From Sabellastarte sp. h YS-2021 (lineage: Eukaryota > Annelida > Polychaeta > Sabellida > Sabellidae), in NCBI GenBank assembly GCA_964017235.1, contig OZ024930.1, positions 153,326,221 through 153,390,220 of the forward strand: a stretch of DNA of 64,000 nt, written 5' to 3'. How positions within the stretch are numbered: position 1 is the first letter of the stretch; each line of letters begins with the position of its first letter. The notes below the pieces were generated by a model, which made no database searches, had not been told where the DNA came from, and saw only the letters and a list, made by a program, of their open reading frames with translations. A program made the translations under genes and the position numbers. Below, piece after piece: positions 54,561 to 64,000 of this stretch.

Positions 54561-54973
54561 CAACCAAAGCAAAAACAGCAGCTGCACCTATTGTGACACT
54601 AACAACCATTTCCTGCCACACAGAGTTCAAACGGAACTGGTCCCGCAGTAAAATCATTGCCCCCGAAATCACGCCAGTGTCATAGCCAAACAGGAAGCCA
54701 CCAATGGCCGAGAAGAATGTCAGGAGATACACAAACGGTGGGGTTTTGACTTTATTTCCCAGCTGGTCAAGTCTCAGACTGGAGGTCTCACTGTAGCTAG
54801 AAGCCATGTAAGGATGGCCTGAAGCACTGGTGTGACGATTTGACATCTCGCCAACCTTATCATTTTTATACACTTCCTGTGGCTTCTCCACTTTAGTCTG
54901 CATAAATTCTGCCATGGCAAATTTAGAAATACACTTATAGAACACAGGTGGTGGCTAGGACTTCATATGCGAC
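54561..54973 (-). CDS. SLC2A13: SLC2A13-like H+/myo-inositol co-transporter, start-codon exon
   Basis: A strong acceptor (CTTCTTTTATTGCAG) opens the exon at 54,973, so a non-coding first exon lies further upstream. Coding starts at the ATG at 54,915-54,913 (GCCATGG context) and runs 118 codons plus one base to donor TTG/GTAAGT. The N-terminal 55 residues are cytosolic. TM1 is at about 61-79 ([20 protein letters not shown]) with the GYDTGV sugar-porter motif, and TM2 starts at about 101. It matches human HMIT ([20 protein letters not shown]) closely. The family imports myo-inositol with protons across plasma or internal membranes. A three-codon upstream ORF (ATGAAGTCCTAG) sits in the 5' leader. 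Only the first third of the protein is in this window. Confidence 0.92.
54950..54966 (-). promoter_or_regulatory. Minimal upstream ORF in the transporter leader
   Basis: An ATG AAG TCC TAG in the leader, about 40 bp before the main ATG. It could lower initiation at the main start or have no effect; its ATG context is weak. Confidence 0.4.
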
Positions 54974-55169
54974 CTGCAATAAAAGAAGGAAAATAAAATA
55001 GGAAAACTTCTCAAATTATACAGAAAACATTTATCACAAATGAAGATAACAATATTATACGAGTGCATTGCATGAGCGAATTTATTGTTAATCTTCATGA
55101 GTGATATATTTTTTTTGAACATGTCTAATGTGGGATGTTTTACTTTTATTATCCATCATTTTGTATGCT

Positions 55170-56079
55170 TTATAAATTAAATAAATCAATATGAGAGAAT
55201 GTGAAAAAGGCTGTCAAAAGGCATGGGCCAAAGCGAATATAAAAACTTCAATTTTAGGAGGAGCAACAATAATGGAGATATAAGGTCTTTTTTGAATGAC
55301 AACCCCCATTTGATCTTGCAGCAGGGGTCAAATGTTACATTTGACACTTGCAAAATATCTGCTGGTTCATGATTTGTTATAAGTAGTTTCCTCATTCCGA
55401 ACCCCTAGGACCAATGATAATGGAGATAGAATGCCTCTTTTGTATGATGACCCCACATGACCTTGAAGCAGGGATCAAAGGTAAAATTTGACACTTGTAT
55501 AAGATATGCAAGCCATAATTTCCTATAAGTTGTTTTCTCATTCCGAACCCTTAGGACCAATGATAAGGGAGATATTAGGCCTTTTTGATGTCAAGATGTG
55601 ACATGGCAGGCATTTTGTTTTCAAAACAAAGTCAAACTAGAGGATCGCTCGCAAAAAAAAAAGATAATGTTTTTGCATAGCAAAAACAAAGCGTCCCGAA
55701 AAGGATATAAAGGTGAGTGCTAAAGTATTAAGAAAATTTTCCGTTTCTAGCCTTATACTGTTGTGGCAACCAAAGTCAGCGCAGTCAGTGCTCTATCTGG
55801 CATGGTTTTCAAGATATAAGCATTTTTGTGTTTTGCAAAAAATTAAAAAATTAAAAATGGCCGCTACATTTGGGGAGACAAAAATATTTTGAAAATTGGC
55901 ATGGGTACTCTGCAGAGATATCCAGCAGGTCAAAAATTTTGTTGAATTTGCTCAATCTAGCACAGTTTTCGAGATATAAGCATTTTTGTGTTTTGCAAAA
56001 ACTTCGAAAATTCAAAATCGCCACCATTTTTGGTGAGACAAAAATTTTTGAAAACAAGACCACTGCCACCATGTGTATC
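55170..56079. repeat. Old array with E-like then D-like units
   Basis: 55.2-55.6 kb holds about three diverged units like family E (TGACCTTGAAGCAGGG, CCTAGGACCAATGATAA, GGAGATA). 55.78-56.05 kb holds two units like the family D satellite (TCGAGATATAAGCATTTTTG, TGTTTTGCAAAAACTTCGAAAAT). Both are decayed and the element ends are not visible. They sit side by side, which links two families that otherwise look separate. Confidence 0.55.
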
Positions 56080-57060
56080 TCCCGCTAAGCATTAAAGGAG
56101 AAGAAGTAGCTTTTCCGAGATATTCACAATTTTTCATTTTCGTGTGTGAAAGCTCTTCCAAACGTAGGTGAATGAGTTATTTGAGAAAAATTGGCTATCT
56201 GCAATACTTTTAAGAGATAATTCGCATTTACTCCCAAAAGTAGATGAATGAGTTATTTGATAAAACTTGGGTATCCGCAATACTTTTAGAGATAATTAGC
56301 ATTTACTCATTTTGAGTAGGTGAATAATTAGCTATGGGTCTGAAACTTCACCAAGTGAAAGCTCTCCCAAAAGTAGGTGAATGAATTATTTGAGAAAAAT
56401 TGGCTATCTGCAATACTTTTAGAGATAATTCGCATTTACTCATTTTGAGTCGGTGAGTTATTAGCTATGGGTCTAAAACTTCACCATGTGAAAGCTCTTC
56501 CAAAAGTAGGTGAATGAGTTATTTGAGTAAAATTGGCTATCTGCAATACTTTTAGAGATAATTAGCATTTACTCATTTTGAGTAGGTGAGTAATTATCTA
56601 CGGGTCTGAAACTTCACCATGTGAAAGCTCTCCCACAAGTAGATGAATGAGTTATTTGATAAAAATTGGGTATCCGCAATAGTTTTAGAGATAATTAACA
56701 TTTACTCATTTAGTGTAGGTGAGTAATTATCTACGGGTCTGAAACTTCACCATGTGAAAGCTCTCCCACAAGTAGATGAATGAGTTATTTGATAAAAATT
56801 GGGTATCCGCAATACTTTTAGAGATAATTAGCATTTACTCATTTTGAGTAGGTGAGTAATTAGCTATGGGTCTGAAACTTCACCGAGTGAAAGCTCTCCC
56901 AAAAGTAGGTGAATGAGTTATTTGAGAAAAATTGGCTATGTGCAATACTTTTAAGAGATAATTAGCATTTACTCATTTTGAGTAGGTGAGTAATTATCTA
57001 TGGGTCTGAAACTTCACCATGTGAAAGCTCTTCCAAAAGTAGATGAATGAGTTATTTGAT
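56080..57060. repeat. Family F tandem array, about 137-145 bp unit
   Basis: About seven units with GTGAAAGCTCTCCCAAAAGT, AGGTGAATGAGTTATTTGAG, ACTTTTAGAGATAATTAGCA and TTACTCATTTTGAGTAGGTG. The array stops exactly where family A copy 4 begins and does not resume after it. Confidence 0.8.
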
Positions 57061-58973
57061 AAAAATAGCATCAGAGATGCCCGTACCCCACAGCCTAGGG
57101 AAATATTTTCAACACCATGAGATATAGAAGTACTGTACCAGTACAAACTTCAGGATACTTTCAGAGCACTGTCAGTTATATAAAGGTCCAAACAATGTTT
57201 AAATGGAGAAATAATGTTTAAAAGAAAGATAATGCGTATAAAGATGAAGTATTAAAACAAGATAATTCAATAACAAGATGACAGCATTAATCAGTAAACT
57301 AAAATTCAACACTCTTTATCTACATCTGCATGGCCGAATTATGGTTTAGATGGTTTGAATATTACCATGCATACAGAAGTGGTAATACATTTAATGAATG
57401 CTTATTGTGGTGTTGGAGCAAAATCTGTGGCTCACTTGATGAAATTCTATCTCTTACAACGGGAAGTTATGAAAGTAAAATTCTTAATAAATTCTAATAT
57501 GACTTTTGCTTAATCTGCATCAAAAGACAGACCCAAAGGTCCATGAAGATTTTAAAGGTCAAGGTCACTACGACAAGGTCAAAGGTCAAATTAAGGTCAC
57601 ACCATGATAATACACACCTATAGCCCCTAACCAATGTCCCTACCAAGTATCAACTTCCTACACCTTACGGTTTCTGAGATATAGCCCTGACAAGATTTTA
57701 TAGGTCAAGGTCACTATGGCGAGGTCAAAGGTCAAATCAAGGTCACACCATGATGCTGCACACCTACACCCCCTAACCAATGTCCCTGCCAAATATCAAC
57801 TTCCTACACCTTACAGTTTCCGAGATATAGCCCAGACAAGATTTTATAGGTCAAGGTCACTACGGCAAGGTCAAATCCTGGTCAGACCACGACGTTGCAC
57901 ACCTACACAGCCTAACCAATGTCCCTACCAAGTATCAACTTCCTACACCTTACGGTTTCCGAGATATAGCCCGGACAAGATTTTATAGGTCAAGGTCACT
58001 ACGGCAAGGTCAAAGGTCAAATCCTGGTCACACCACGACGTTGCACACCTACACCCCCTAACCAATGTCCCTGCCAAATATCAACTTCCTGCACCTTACA
58101 GTTTCCGAGATATAGCCCGGACAAGATTTTATAGGTCAAGGTCACTACGGCAAGGTCAAAGGTCAAATCAAGGTCAGATCATGACGTTGCACAACTACAC
58201 CCCCCTAACCAATGTCCCTACCAAGTATCAACTTCCTACACCTTACGGTTTCCGAGATATAGCCCGGACAAGATTTTATAGGTCAAGGTCACTACGGCAA
58301 GGTCAAAGGTCAAATCCTGGTCAGACCACGACGTTGCACACCTACACCTCCTAACCAATGTCCCTGCCAAATATCAACTTCCTACACCTTACAGTTTCCG
58401 AGATATAGCCCGGACAAGATTTTATAGGCCAAGGTCACTACGGCAAGGTCAAAGGTCAAATCCTGGTCAGACCACGACGTTGCACACTTACACAGCCTAA
58501 CCAATGTCCCTACCAAATATCAACTTCCTACACCTTACGGTTTCCGAGATATAGCCCGGACAAGATTTTATAGGTCAAGGTCACTATGGCAAGGTCAAAG
58601 GTCAAATCAAGGTCACACCATGACGTTGCACACCTACACCCCCTAACCAATATCCCTACCAAGTATCAACTTCCTACATCTTACAGTTTCTGAGATATAG
58701 CCCGGACAAGATTTTATAGGTCAAGGCCACTACAGCAAGGTCAAAGGTCAAATTAAGGTCAGACCATGACGCTGCACACCTACACCCCCTAACAAATGTC
58801 CCTACCAAGTATCAACTTCCTACACCTTACCGTTTCTGAGATACAGCCCGGACAAACTTTTTCCCGCCACCCGCCCACCCGTCTGGCCGACAGGACGACC
58901 GCCCACCCGCCCATCCGGACACCATGGGTGAAAACAATACCCCGACAGCCCTTAAGGGCTGTGGGGTAAAAAT
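57061..58973 (+). repeat. Family A array-bearing element, copy 4
   Basis: The best preserved family A copy. The left end is AAAAATAGCATCAGAGATGC with the arm TACCCCACAGCC. The right end has CCCGCCCATCCGGACACC and the fold-back AGCCCTTAAGGGCTGTGGGG. The array of about eight to nine 147-bp units (57.55-58.86 kb) is highly uniform, suggesting recent expansion or homogenisation. Most units contain AGGTCAAAGGTCA and TCAAGGTCAC. Confidence 0.8.
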
Positions 58974-60859
58974 GTATCACAGTCTCCACTAGTCAAAACT
59001 CCAATCGGTATCTCTCCTACGAGAAACACAAATTGCCTAAAATTAGAGTCTCCACTGTGACATACAGGCTACAATACCTCATATAAGGGATTTTATTGTA
59101 AAATCATGCAAAACAAGTTGACAAAAGAAAAATTATCTCATTTTATAACACCAAAGTATCATGATCCTTGGACAACACTACCTGTATTAAACCAAATTAC
59201 CAAAGAGTACAATTTTTTAAGACAAGAGGTTTGTGAAATATCAAAGGCATTTTACAGCTACAAAATTTTCAAGAATGAGAATGGGTTCATAAAATAGAAT
59301 AGTTAAGATAACAGAAGGGTGAAGAAGAAAAATTCTATTTTTTTAATAAATCTACCTCATTCTGAAACCATTCAGTGACAAAACATTTGAGAAAATCGGC
59401 TACAAAATATTCAGAACAGCTTTTAGGTTACATCTAGAGGGTAAATACACCATAAATCTGCAAGAGTGGAAATGGGTTCAGAGTGGAGAAGAGAAGTTTT
59501 ACTGTATATAATAAATCTACCTCATTCTGAAAGTATTCAGTGATAAAACATTAGGGAAATTGACCACAAAATATTCAGAACATCTTCTAAATGCAATGCA
59601 ATGTTCACAAGAGCACTAGGCAAGCGCATATCTCCTCCAACAATAAGTACAGGGAAGAAACTGGATCACTCAAAATTTAACTGGATCTAAGTTTGACCAA
59701 GACTCACCTTATGATTTTACCATGAAGATACAACCAGTAATATTAGCTTAATCCTGCTTACAAATAAACAGAGAAACAATACCTCCTTGGCAGTGGAAAA
59801 TATTTGAACCGACAAAGATGAAAAGGACTTTTTTCAGAATATCTCATTTTGATATGGTTCATGATATCAGCCAAAATGACAACTGTATAGAAATTCATCT
59901 TTTAAGAATAAAATATTTGGAAAAAAATGTGGAAATTGACTATTGTGGTGATGTGAAATTTGTGAAGCGTGTGTGTGATATTTGCCACAGAATGTAACAT
60001 TTGTCATGACAGTGAGTGAAATTTGGTAGAGTAACATGAAACATGCAATCCCTTTTGCTTATATGAGGCTGTTATCAAATTTGTGATTTTAGGCCATACA
60101 CATGTATTGATCTGAAATCTGTTGCAGAATTTTTCCTTGCATCTTCCTTCCTGCTGCAAACTTTAAGTGTAAACCCCTTGTGGCAAATCTCATATATATG
60201 ACAAACACGTCACACCACTTACTTTATTCTCCCTTTTCAAAAATATAGTATACTCTTCATGAAAGATATATCCCTGTTACATAATTCATCAACTCCTCTG
60301 AAAAATCCAATAGTTTACTTTTTTAAATGATAAAAACTGTTTACTTTGGACACAAAAATATACCAGTTAACATGTTGTTGTAACCTTTTACTGGTGGTTC
60401 AGTACAATAACAACAAGTTTTATTATTGTAAACTCCATTACAGGCATATTTTGTTTATTATCCTTGTATGTATTATTCACTGAGAACCAGTACACTGAAA
60501 AACATAAACAGGGCATTCAACCCAGTTTCAATTTGAACACTGCAGCTTTCAAACTAGCAGAACTGATCAATTTCAAATCTCATCTCTTTTGCTTGACGTC
60601 ACTATTTCTGCCAGTTTTTCCCCGGTAAAATCTGCGAACATATCCATTAATTACTTCACTTTTTTACTTTACAAATATTTATAAACATACTGAAGGAGTG
60701 TACCAGTGTGTATACTTAAATACTTTTACCATCTGTTATTTTGACATTTTAATCAATAAACTGACACTTTCTACAGTAGATGTATAGCAGTATTTACACA
60801 CAAAAAAATCAATACAGTAACTGAAACTAAATAATTATACAGTGGCAAGCTAGCATTAC
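58974..60859. other. No recognised feature
   Basis: About 1.9 kb of AT-rich DNA upstream of the transporter's start-codon exon. A related pair of short stretches near 59,340 and 59,515 (AATAAATCTACCTCATTCTG) is a roughly 175-bp-spaced duplication. No gene recognised. Confidence 0.4.
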
Positions 60860-60937
60860 CTCTGTTCATCTCACACTCCAGGCAAATACAGTGTTCTTGC
60901 CAGTTCAATAATTTCCCCTCATCAACAGTGGAGTATC
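60860..60937 (-). CDS. Candidate exon, possibly 5' exon of the transporter
   Basis: On the minus strand an acceptor (GTACTTACCCCACAG) is followed by 78 bp and a donor AGAG/GTAATG. One frame is open throughout and reads YSTVDEGKLLNWQEHCICLE and CEMNR. The spacing of Cys and His is suggestive but matches no family I can name. It lies 5.9 kb upstream of the transporter's start-codon exon on the same strand, so it could equally be a non-coding leader exon of that gene. Splice-site quality is moderate. Confidence 0.25.
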
Positions 60938-61514
60938 CTGTGGGGTAAGTACCCTCTCAACACCAACACAGTAACTAAACCCTTCAGGCATTCTGATCAT
61001 TCAAGGTCAACTGGGGCTCCATATCTCAACACTGATCTGAAATGAATGAGATTGACAATCAATGCAAAAGAAAATGTGTCATTAGGGTGACTTTACAGAC
61101 CATAATACTGCTGAACCTTGTTAAGCCTAATCTCAAAGGAAAAAACTTTTATTTGACAAAAAAAATCATAAAAACAAGTTAAATATCAATGGAATATGCC
61201 TTCAATGGACCAGATGCACTCATCACTTTTATTTAATACACAGATATACTGACAGAGACTGGACTACATTTCCATTTACGGAAAGTCTTGACAACCATTT
61301 GAAAATCTGTGTCATTTCATGGTTACAAAAACTTCAATATTAATTCATGTTACATGCTTGTGATAGTGACTAGTTCATAATGCTGTTAAAAAAAACTTAA
61401 CTCAGAGAACAGATGAACCAGATACCTTTACAAAGGTGTTTCAATGGCTATATATGTCAGCCTTAAGCTTCATTCTTACATTCTTTCTTTTAAAAATATT
61501 TCTACCTACAGACT
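60938..61514. other. No recognised feature
   Basis: AT-rich, nothing recognised. Confidence 0.4.
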
Positions 61515-61740
61515 TACATCATGGTGGGACAGTGAGTGACACACCCACCAACAACATCTGAGATCATAGGTTCAAATCTCCACCCCAACCTTCAGAGGCT
61601 GATAGCTGTTTGCTACTACCTTGTGCTATAGAGTACAGAATCTTGACTAAAAGTATAAACTGCTTTCTCCCATCACCTCAGCTACCAGTCATGATGTGAG
61701 CTGCCACAATATGTTGAAAGCAACATTTAAAAAGCTCAAT
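61515..61740 (+). mobile_element. tRNA-derived SINE, diverged copy
   Basis: Begins CATGGTGGGACAGTGAGTGA with a B-box-like GGTTCAAATCT about 40 bp on. The body (GCTGATAGCTGTTTGCTACT, ACAGAATCTTGACT) matches the SINE at 38.67 kb. More mutated than that copy. Confidence 0.6.
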
Positions 61741-62880
61741 AAATCTTCCGTGATTCTTCCAAGTAAGCTTCTTATGCATCTGCTGAGGAGTTCTTTCAAT
61801 AATCCTCCAAGAACAATTATATAAGCAAGACTAAAAATATAATCATCTGGCAAGAGCAAACTCAATTAGATTCTCGATAACCTGAAGCAAAGTAACAACA
61901 ATTAGTCTGAAATTCTGGAGAAGGAAAAAAACCCATTTTTTTCTGTATATAATTGCAATGGTTAAAAAATCACAGCATAGATATGGTGTGTGAGGACATA
62001 TCGTCTCAACAGAAACAATAGCAGCACATTTATTATGTATAGCTTAATGGCCAAGTAAGTGTCCACTATTTGAAAATAATGGATTGTTAACCAGTTCCTC
62101 AAGGGAACAAATCCACAGTCCACAATTTTCAAATGTTGGACACTTGCTTTGCCATTATACTACTTAAATTACAATCCTTCCTTAATTTGTAATTTTTAAC
62201 ATATTGTTTCAAATCTTTACTTTTCATTTCTATATTCTGTATTCAAGGGTTTTCAGTTTTATTTCAGTTGAAATACAACTAAAAATTTAAAGTCTGTGAA
62301 AATGATTTCCATGGTCATAGTAACCGAGTGGAACAATTGTCCATAAGTAAAAAAATATTGGACACTCTTAGAAAAGATAAACTTTATGAATTCAATTTAT
62401 GGGCACATTTACCACATTAAAACTTTGTGACTTTGTAGGACATGAAATATCTCTTTTTTCATCAAACTTTCAGCATCCAAACTTCACCTTAGGGGGTTTT
62501 CGCATGTGTCCTGATGACAAGATATACAATTATTAACACATCTCCCAACTAAACAAGATAGATTGGTGAATGCATATTGTCTTATTTTAAGCCAAGACAT
62601 CATAATGGGAAAAGAGTTACAGGGACAGCGATGAAGACATCCGGAGTATTTTAAACAATCCACATTTTGTATTTGGAAGCCAAAATGAGTAAGTTTGTGG
62701 CTTACACTCGGAAGCCAGTTAACTCCAAATATTTTTCTGACTCTATTGGCAGGGACTCAGATATATGACTCTTGTGTTACAATTTTTCATAATAAAATAT
62801 ATATATTTGTACAGGGCAAAATTGATAAAAAACTTCTCATGTGCTGGAAGAAACCAGGCAGAGGTCATGATCAAGTAAGC
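61741..62880. other. No recognised feature
   Basis: AT-rich. A short fold-back around 62.06-62.15 kb (GTGTCCACTATTTGAAAAT and ATTTTCAAATGTTGGACAC) suggests a small decayed inverted-repeat element of about 110 bp. No gene. Confidence 0.4.
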
Positions 62881-63330
62881 GCCCACCAGGGAGGGATGAC
62901 TATAAAAGGGTGGGTATGCCAATCTGAACAGGTATGTCTTGACTTAGCTCCTGAAACTGTAGATGGTCAGTTGGAGGTCTAACAACTAGTAAAACCTGTT
63001 CCATTCAACTGGTTCAGCCGAGGCAAAACCATGCCTGCTGATTTAGGAAACTGATTGAGGTAACTGAAAGCCTATTTCCATGAGTGAGAATTTTATTAGC
63101 AAGACTGATTCAATCCTGGGACTCCAGATATGCATGCCTGATTAACCACACTGGAGTTCAATAATATTTCTACCATGCCAGAAAGTGCACAGCAGTAGTT
63201 GGTTAGAATTCTACAATATAAAGCAATTGGGACCTGTAAGCAATTAAAAAGCATTCCATTTTAGATAGGCTTGGAACTGAAACCCAGGGACCCGAGAGGC
63301 AAGTGTGTCACTGATGTAGCCCTAAAGTAC
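62881..63330 (+). repeat. Decayed interspersed repeat of unknown class
   Basis: The stretch with CTGAACAGGTATGTCTTGAC, CCTGTTCCATTCAACTGGTT and CCTATTTCCATGAGTGAGAA resembles a dispersed repeat that I recall from other marine invertebrate genomes. That is recollection, not a database result. The open frame at 62.70-62.98 kb runs into it and is not supported as a gene. Confidence 0.35.
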
Positions 63331-64000
63331 CAGGAGAGTGAACCAAGAAATGTACAGTTCCAGGTTTCTACAACAATAGCTATGCTCATTTAAAAGTGAT
63401 AGTAGCCATTTTAAAATGGATCCAAATCTAGGTTTACGGACTCCGGATTGCATTTAGGGACAAATTCACATTCTTGTACTATGTCTTCAAAAGGCAAGCT
63501 TAAATGTTGGGCTAAAAATAACACAGAGTACTGTGAGACAGGTGTAGTGTGTCACAAAAGAATTCACTTGGCTACATCAGTGGCCATTTACCTAAGTGAC
63601 ACTGTCACATGAATTACACTAATAGGGTTACTGTTTGCTTGGAGATTTCTGTCTGAATGCTAATGTTTTTAAGTTTTTTGGCTTTTTTCTCACTTTTTAA
63701 CCATATGACAATCATTAACACGTCTAGAAGAGAACATTGAAAACAAAACTGTTGGGAATATTAATGTGGGCATATAGACATTTATATATTTATATGGTGA
63801 ATCATAAAACCTGCATTAACCAGCTGTGTAATTCATTACAAGGAGATGATCTGTCCGAAAATGTGCACAAAGTCAGCTGCTTCAAATAAGCTAATCTAAT
63901 CAGAAATATAATTCCTCCAAAAATCAATTCTATATCCTGTTGACATGTATAAGTTTGATGTTTTATCTGGAAGGTTCCTGACTGATAGAAGAATATCAAA
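63331..64000. other. No recognised feature
   Basis: AT-rich to the end of the window. Nothing recognised. Confidence 0.4.

Noticed and set aside
62695-62982. 95-codon open frame
   Set aside because: It runs into a decayed interspersed repeat and has no splice context or recognisable domain.

Overview
The window looks like AT-rich, intron- and repeat-dominated DNA from an invertebrate animal. A marine mollusc is my best guess but only an inference. It rests on a gene with very long introns, DIRS-type retroelements, tRNA-derived SINEs, and many short elements carrying a tandem array in the middle, like the bivalve 'pearl'/HINE elements. No rRNA, functional tRNA, operon or CRISPR array is visible.

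The only host gene I can name is the 5' part of a proton/myo-inositol co-transporter of the sugar porter family (SLC2A13/HMIT-like), on the minus strand. The start-codon exon is at 54,561-54,973 and exon 2 at 53,549-53,692. Two alternative versions of exon 3 follow, at 43,599-43,755 (3a) and 39,667-39,826 (3b). 3a and 3b have the same splice phases and encode the same membrane segment with different residues, so they look mutually exclusive. Later exons were not found. Three more exon-like pieces (about 5.1-5.4 kb, 5.75-5.84 kb and 60.86-60.94 kb, all minus) are listed at low confidence.

From left to right: 1-8.7 kb is mostly unrecognised DNA with a SINE, a minisatellite and small array elements. 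8.7-21.3 kb is a run of array-bearing elements (families C, B and A), one with a nested hAT MITE that has an 8-bp target duplication. 22.1-38.0 kb is one very large family D locus: a roughly 170-bp satellite that holds two nearly identical 6.45-kb DIRS-type fossils within a 7.03-kb tandem duplication. 38-45 kb holds exons 3a and 3b, a SINE, a small MITE, a family B copy with a captured DIRS fragment, and a Harbinger-type MITE. 46.4-53.0 kb is a family A element split by a 4.9-kb PIF/Harbinger DNA transposon with both of its genes open. 53.5-55 kb holds exons 2 and 1. 55.2-59 kb is more arrays, and 59-64 kb is mostly unrecognised.

The least expected signals are: (1) the mutually exclusive exon pair, with a three-step ladder of duplicated acceptor plus exon start next to exon 3a; (2) seven repeat families that share one build (single arm at one end, hairpin at the other, GC-rich stretch before the hairpin, and a related core present once or as an array); (3) family A arrays that are dense series of nuclear-receptor-type AGGTCA sites; (4) satellite-mediated duplication of a whole DIRS element; and (5) a DIRS fragment carried at the same place in two family B copies.
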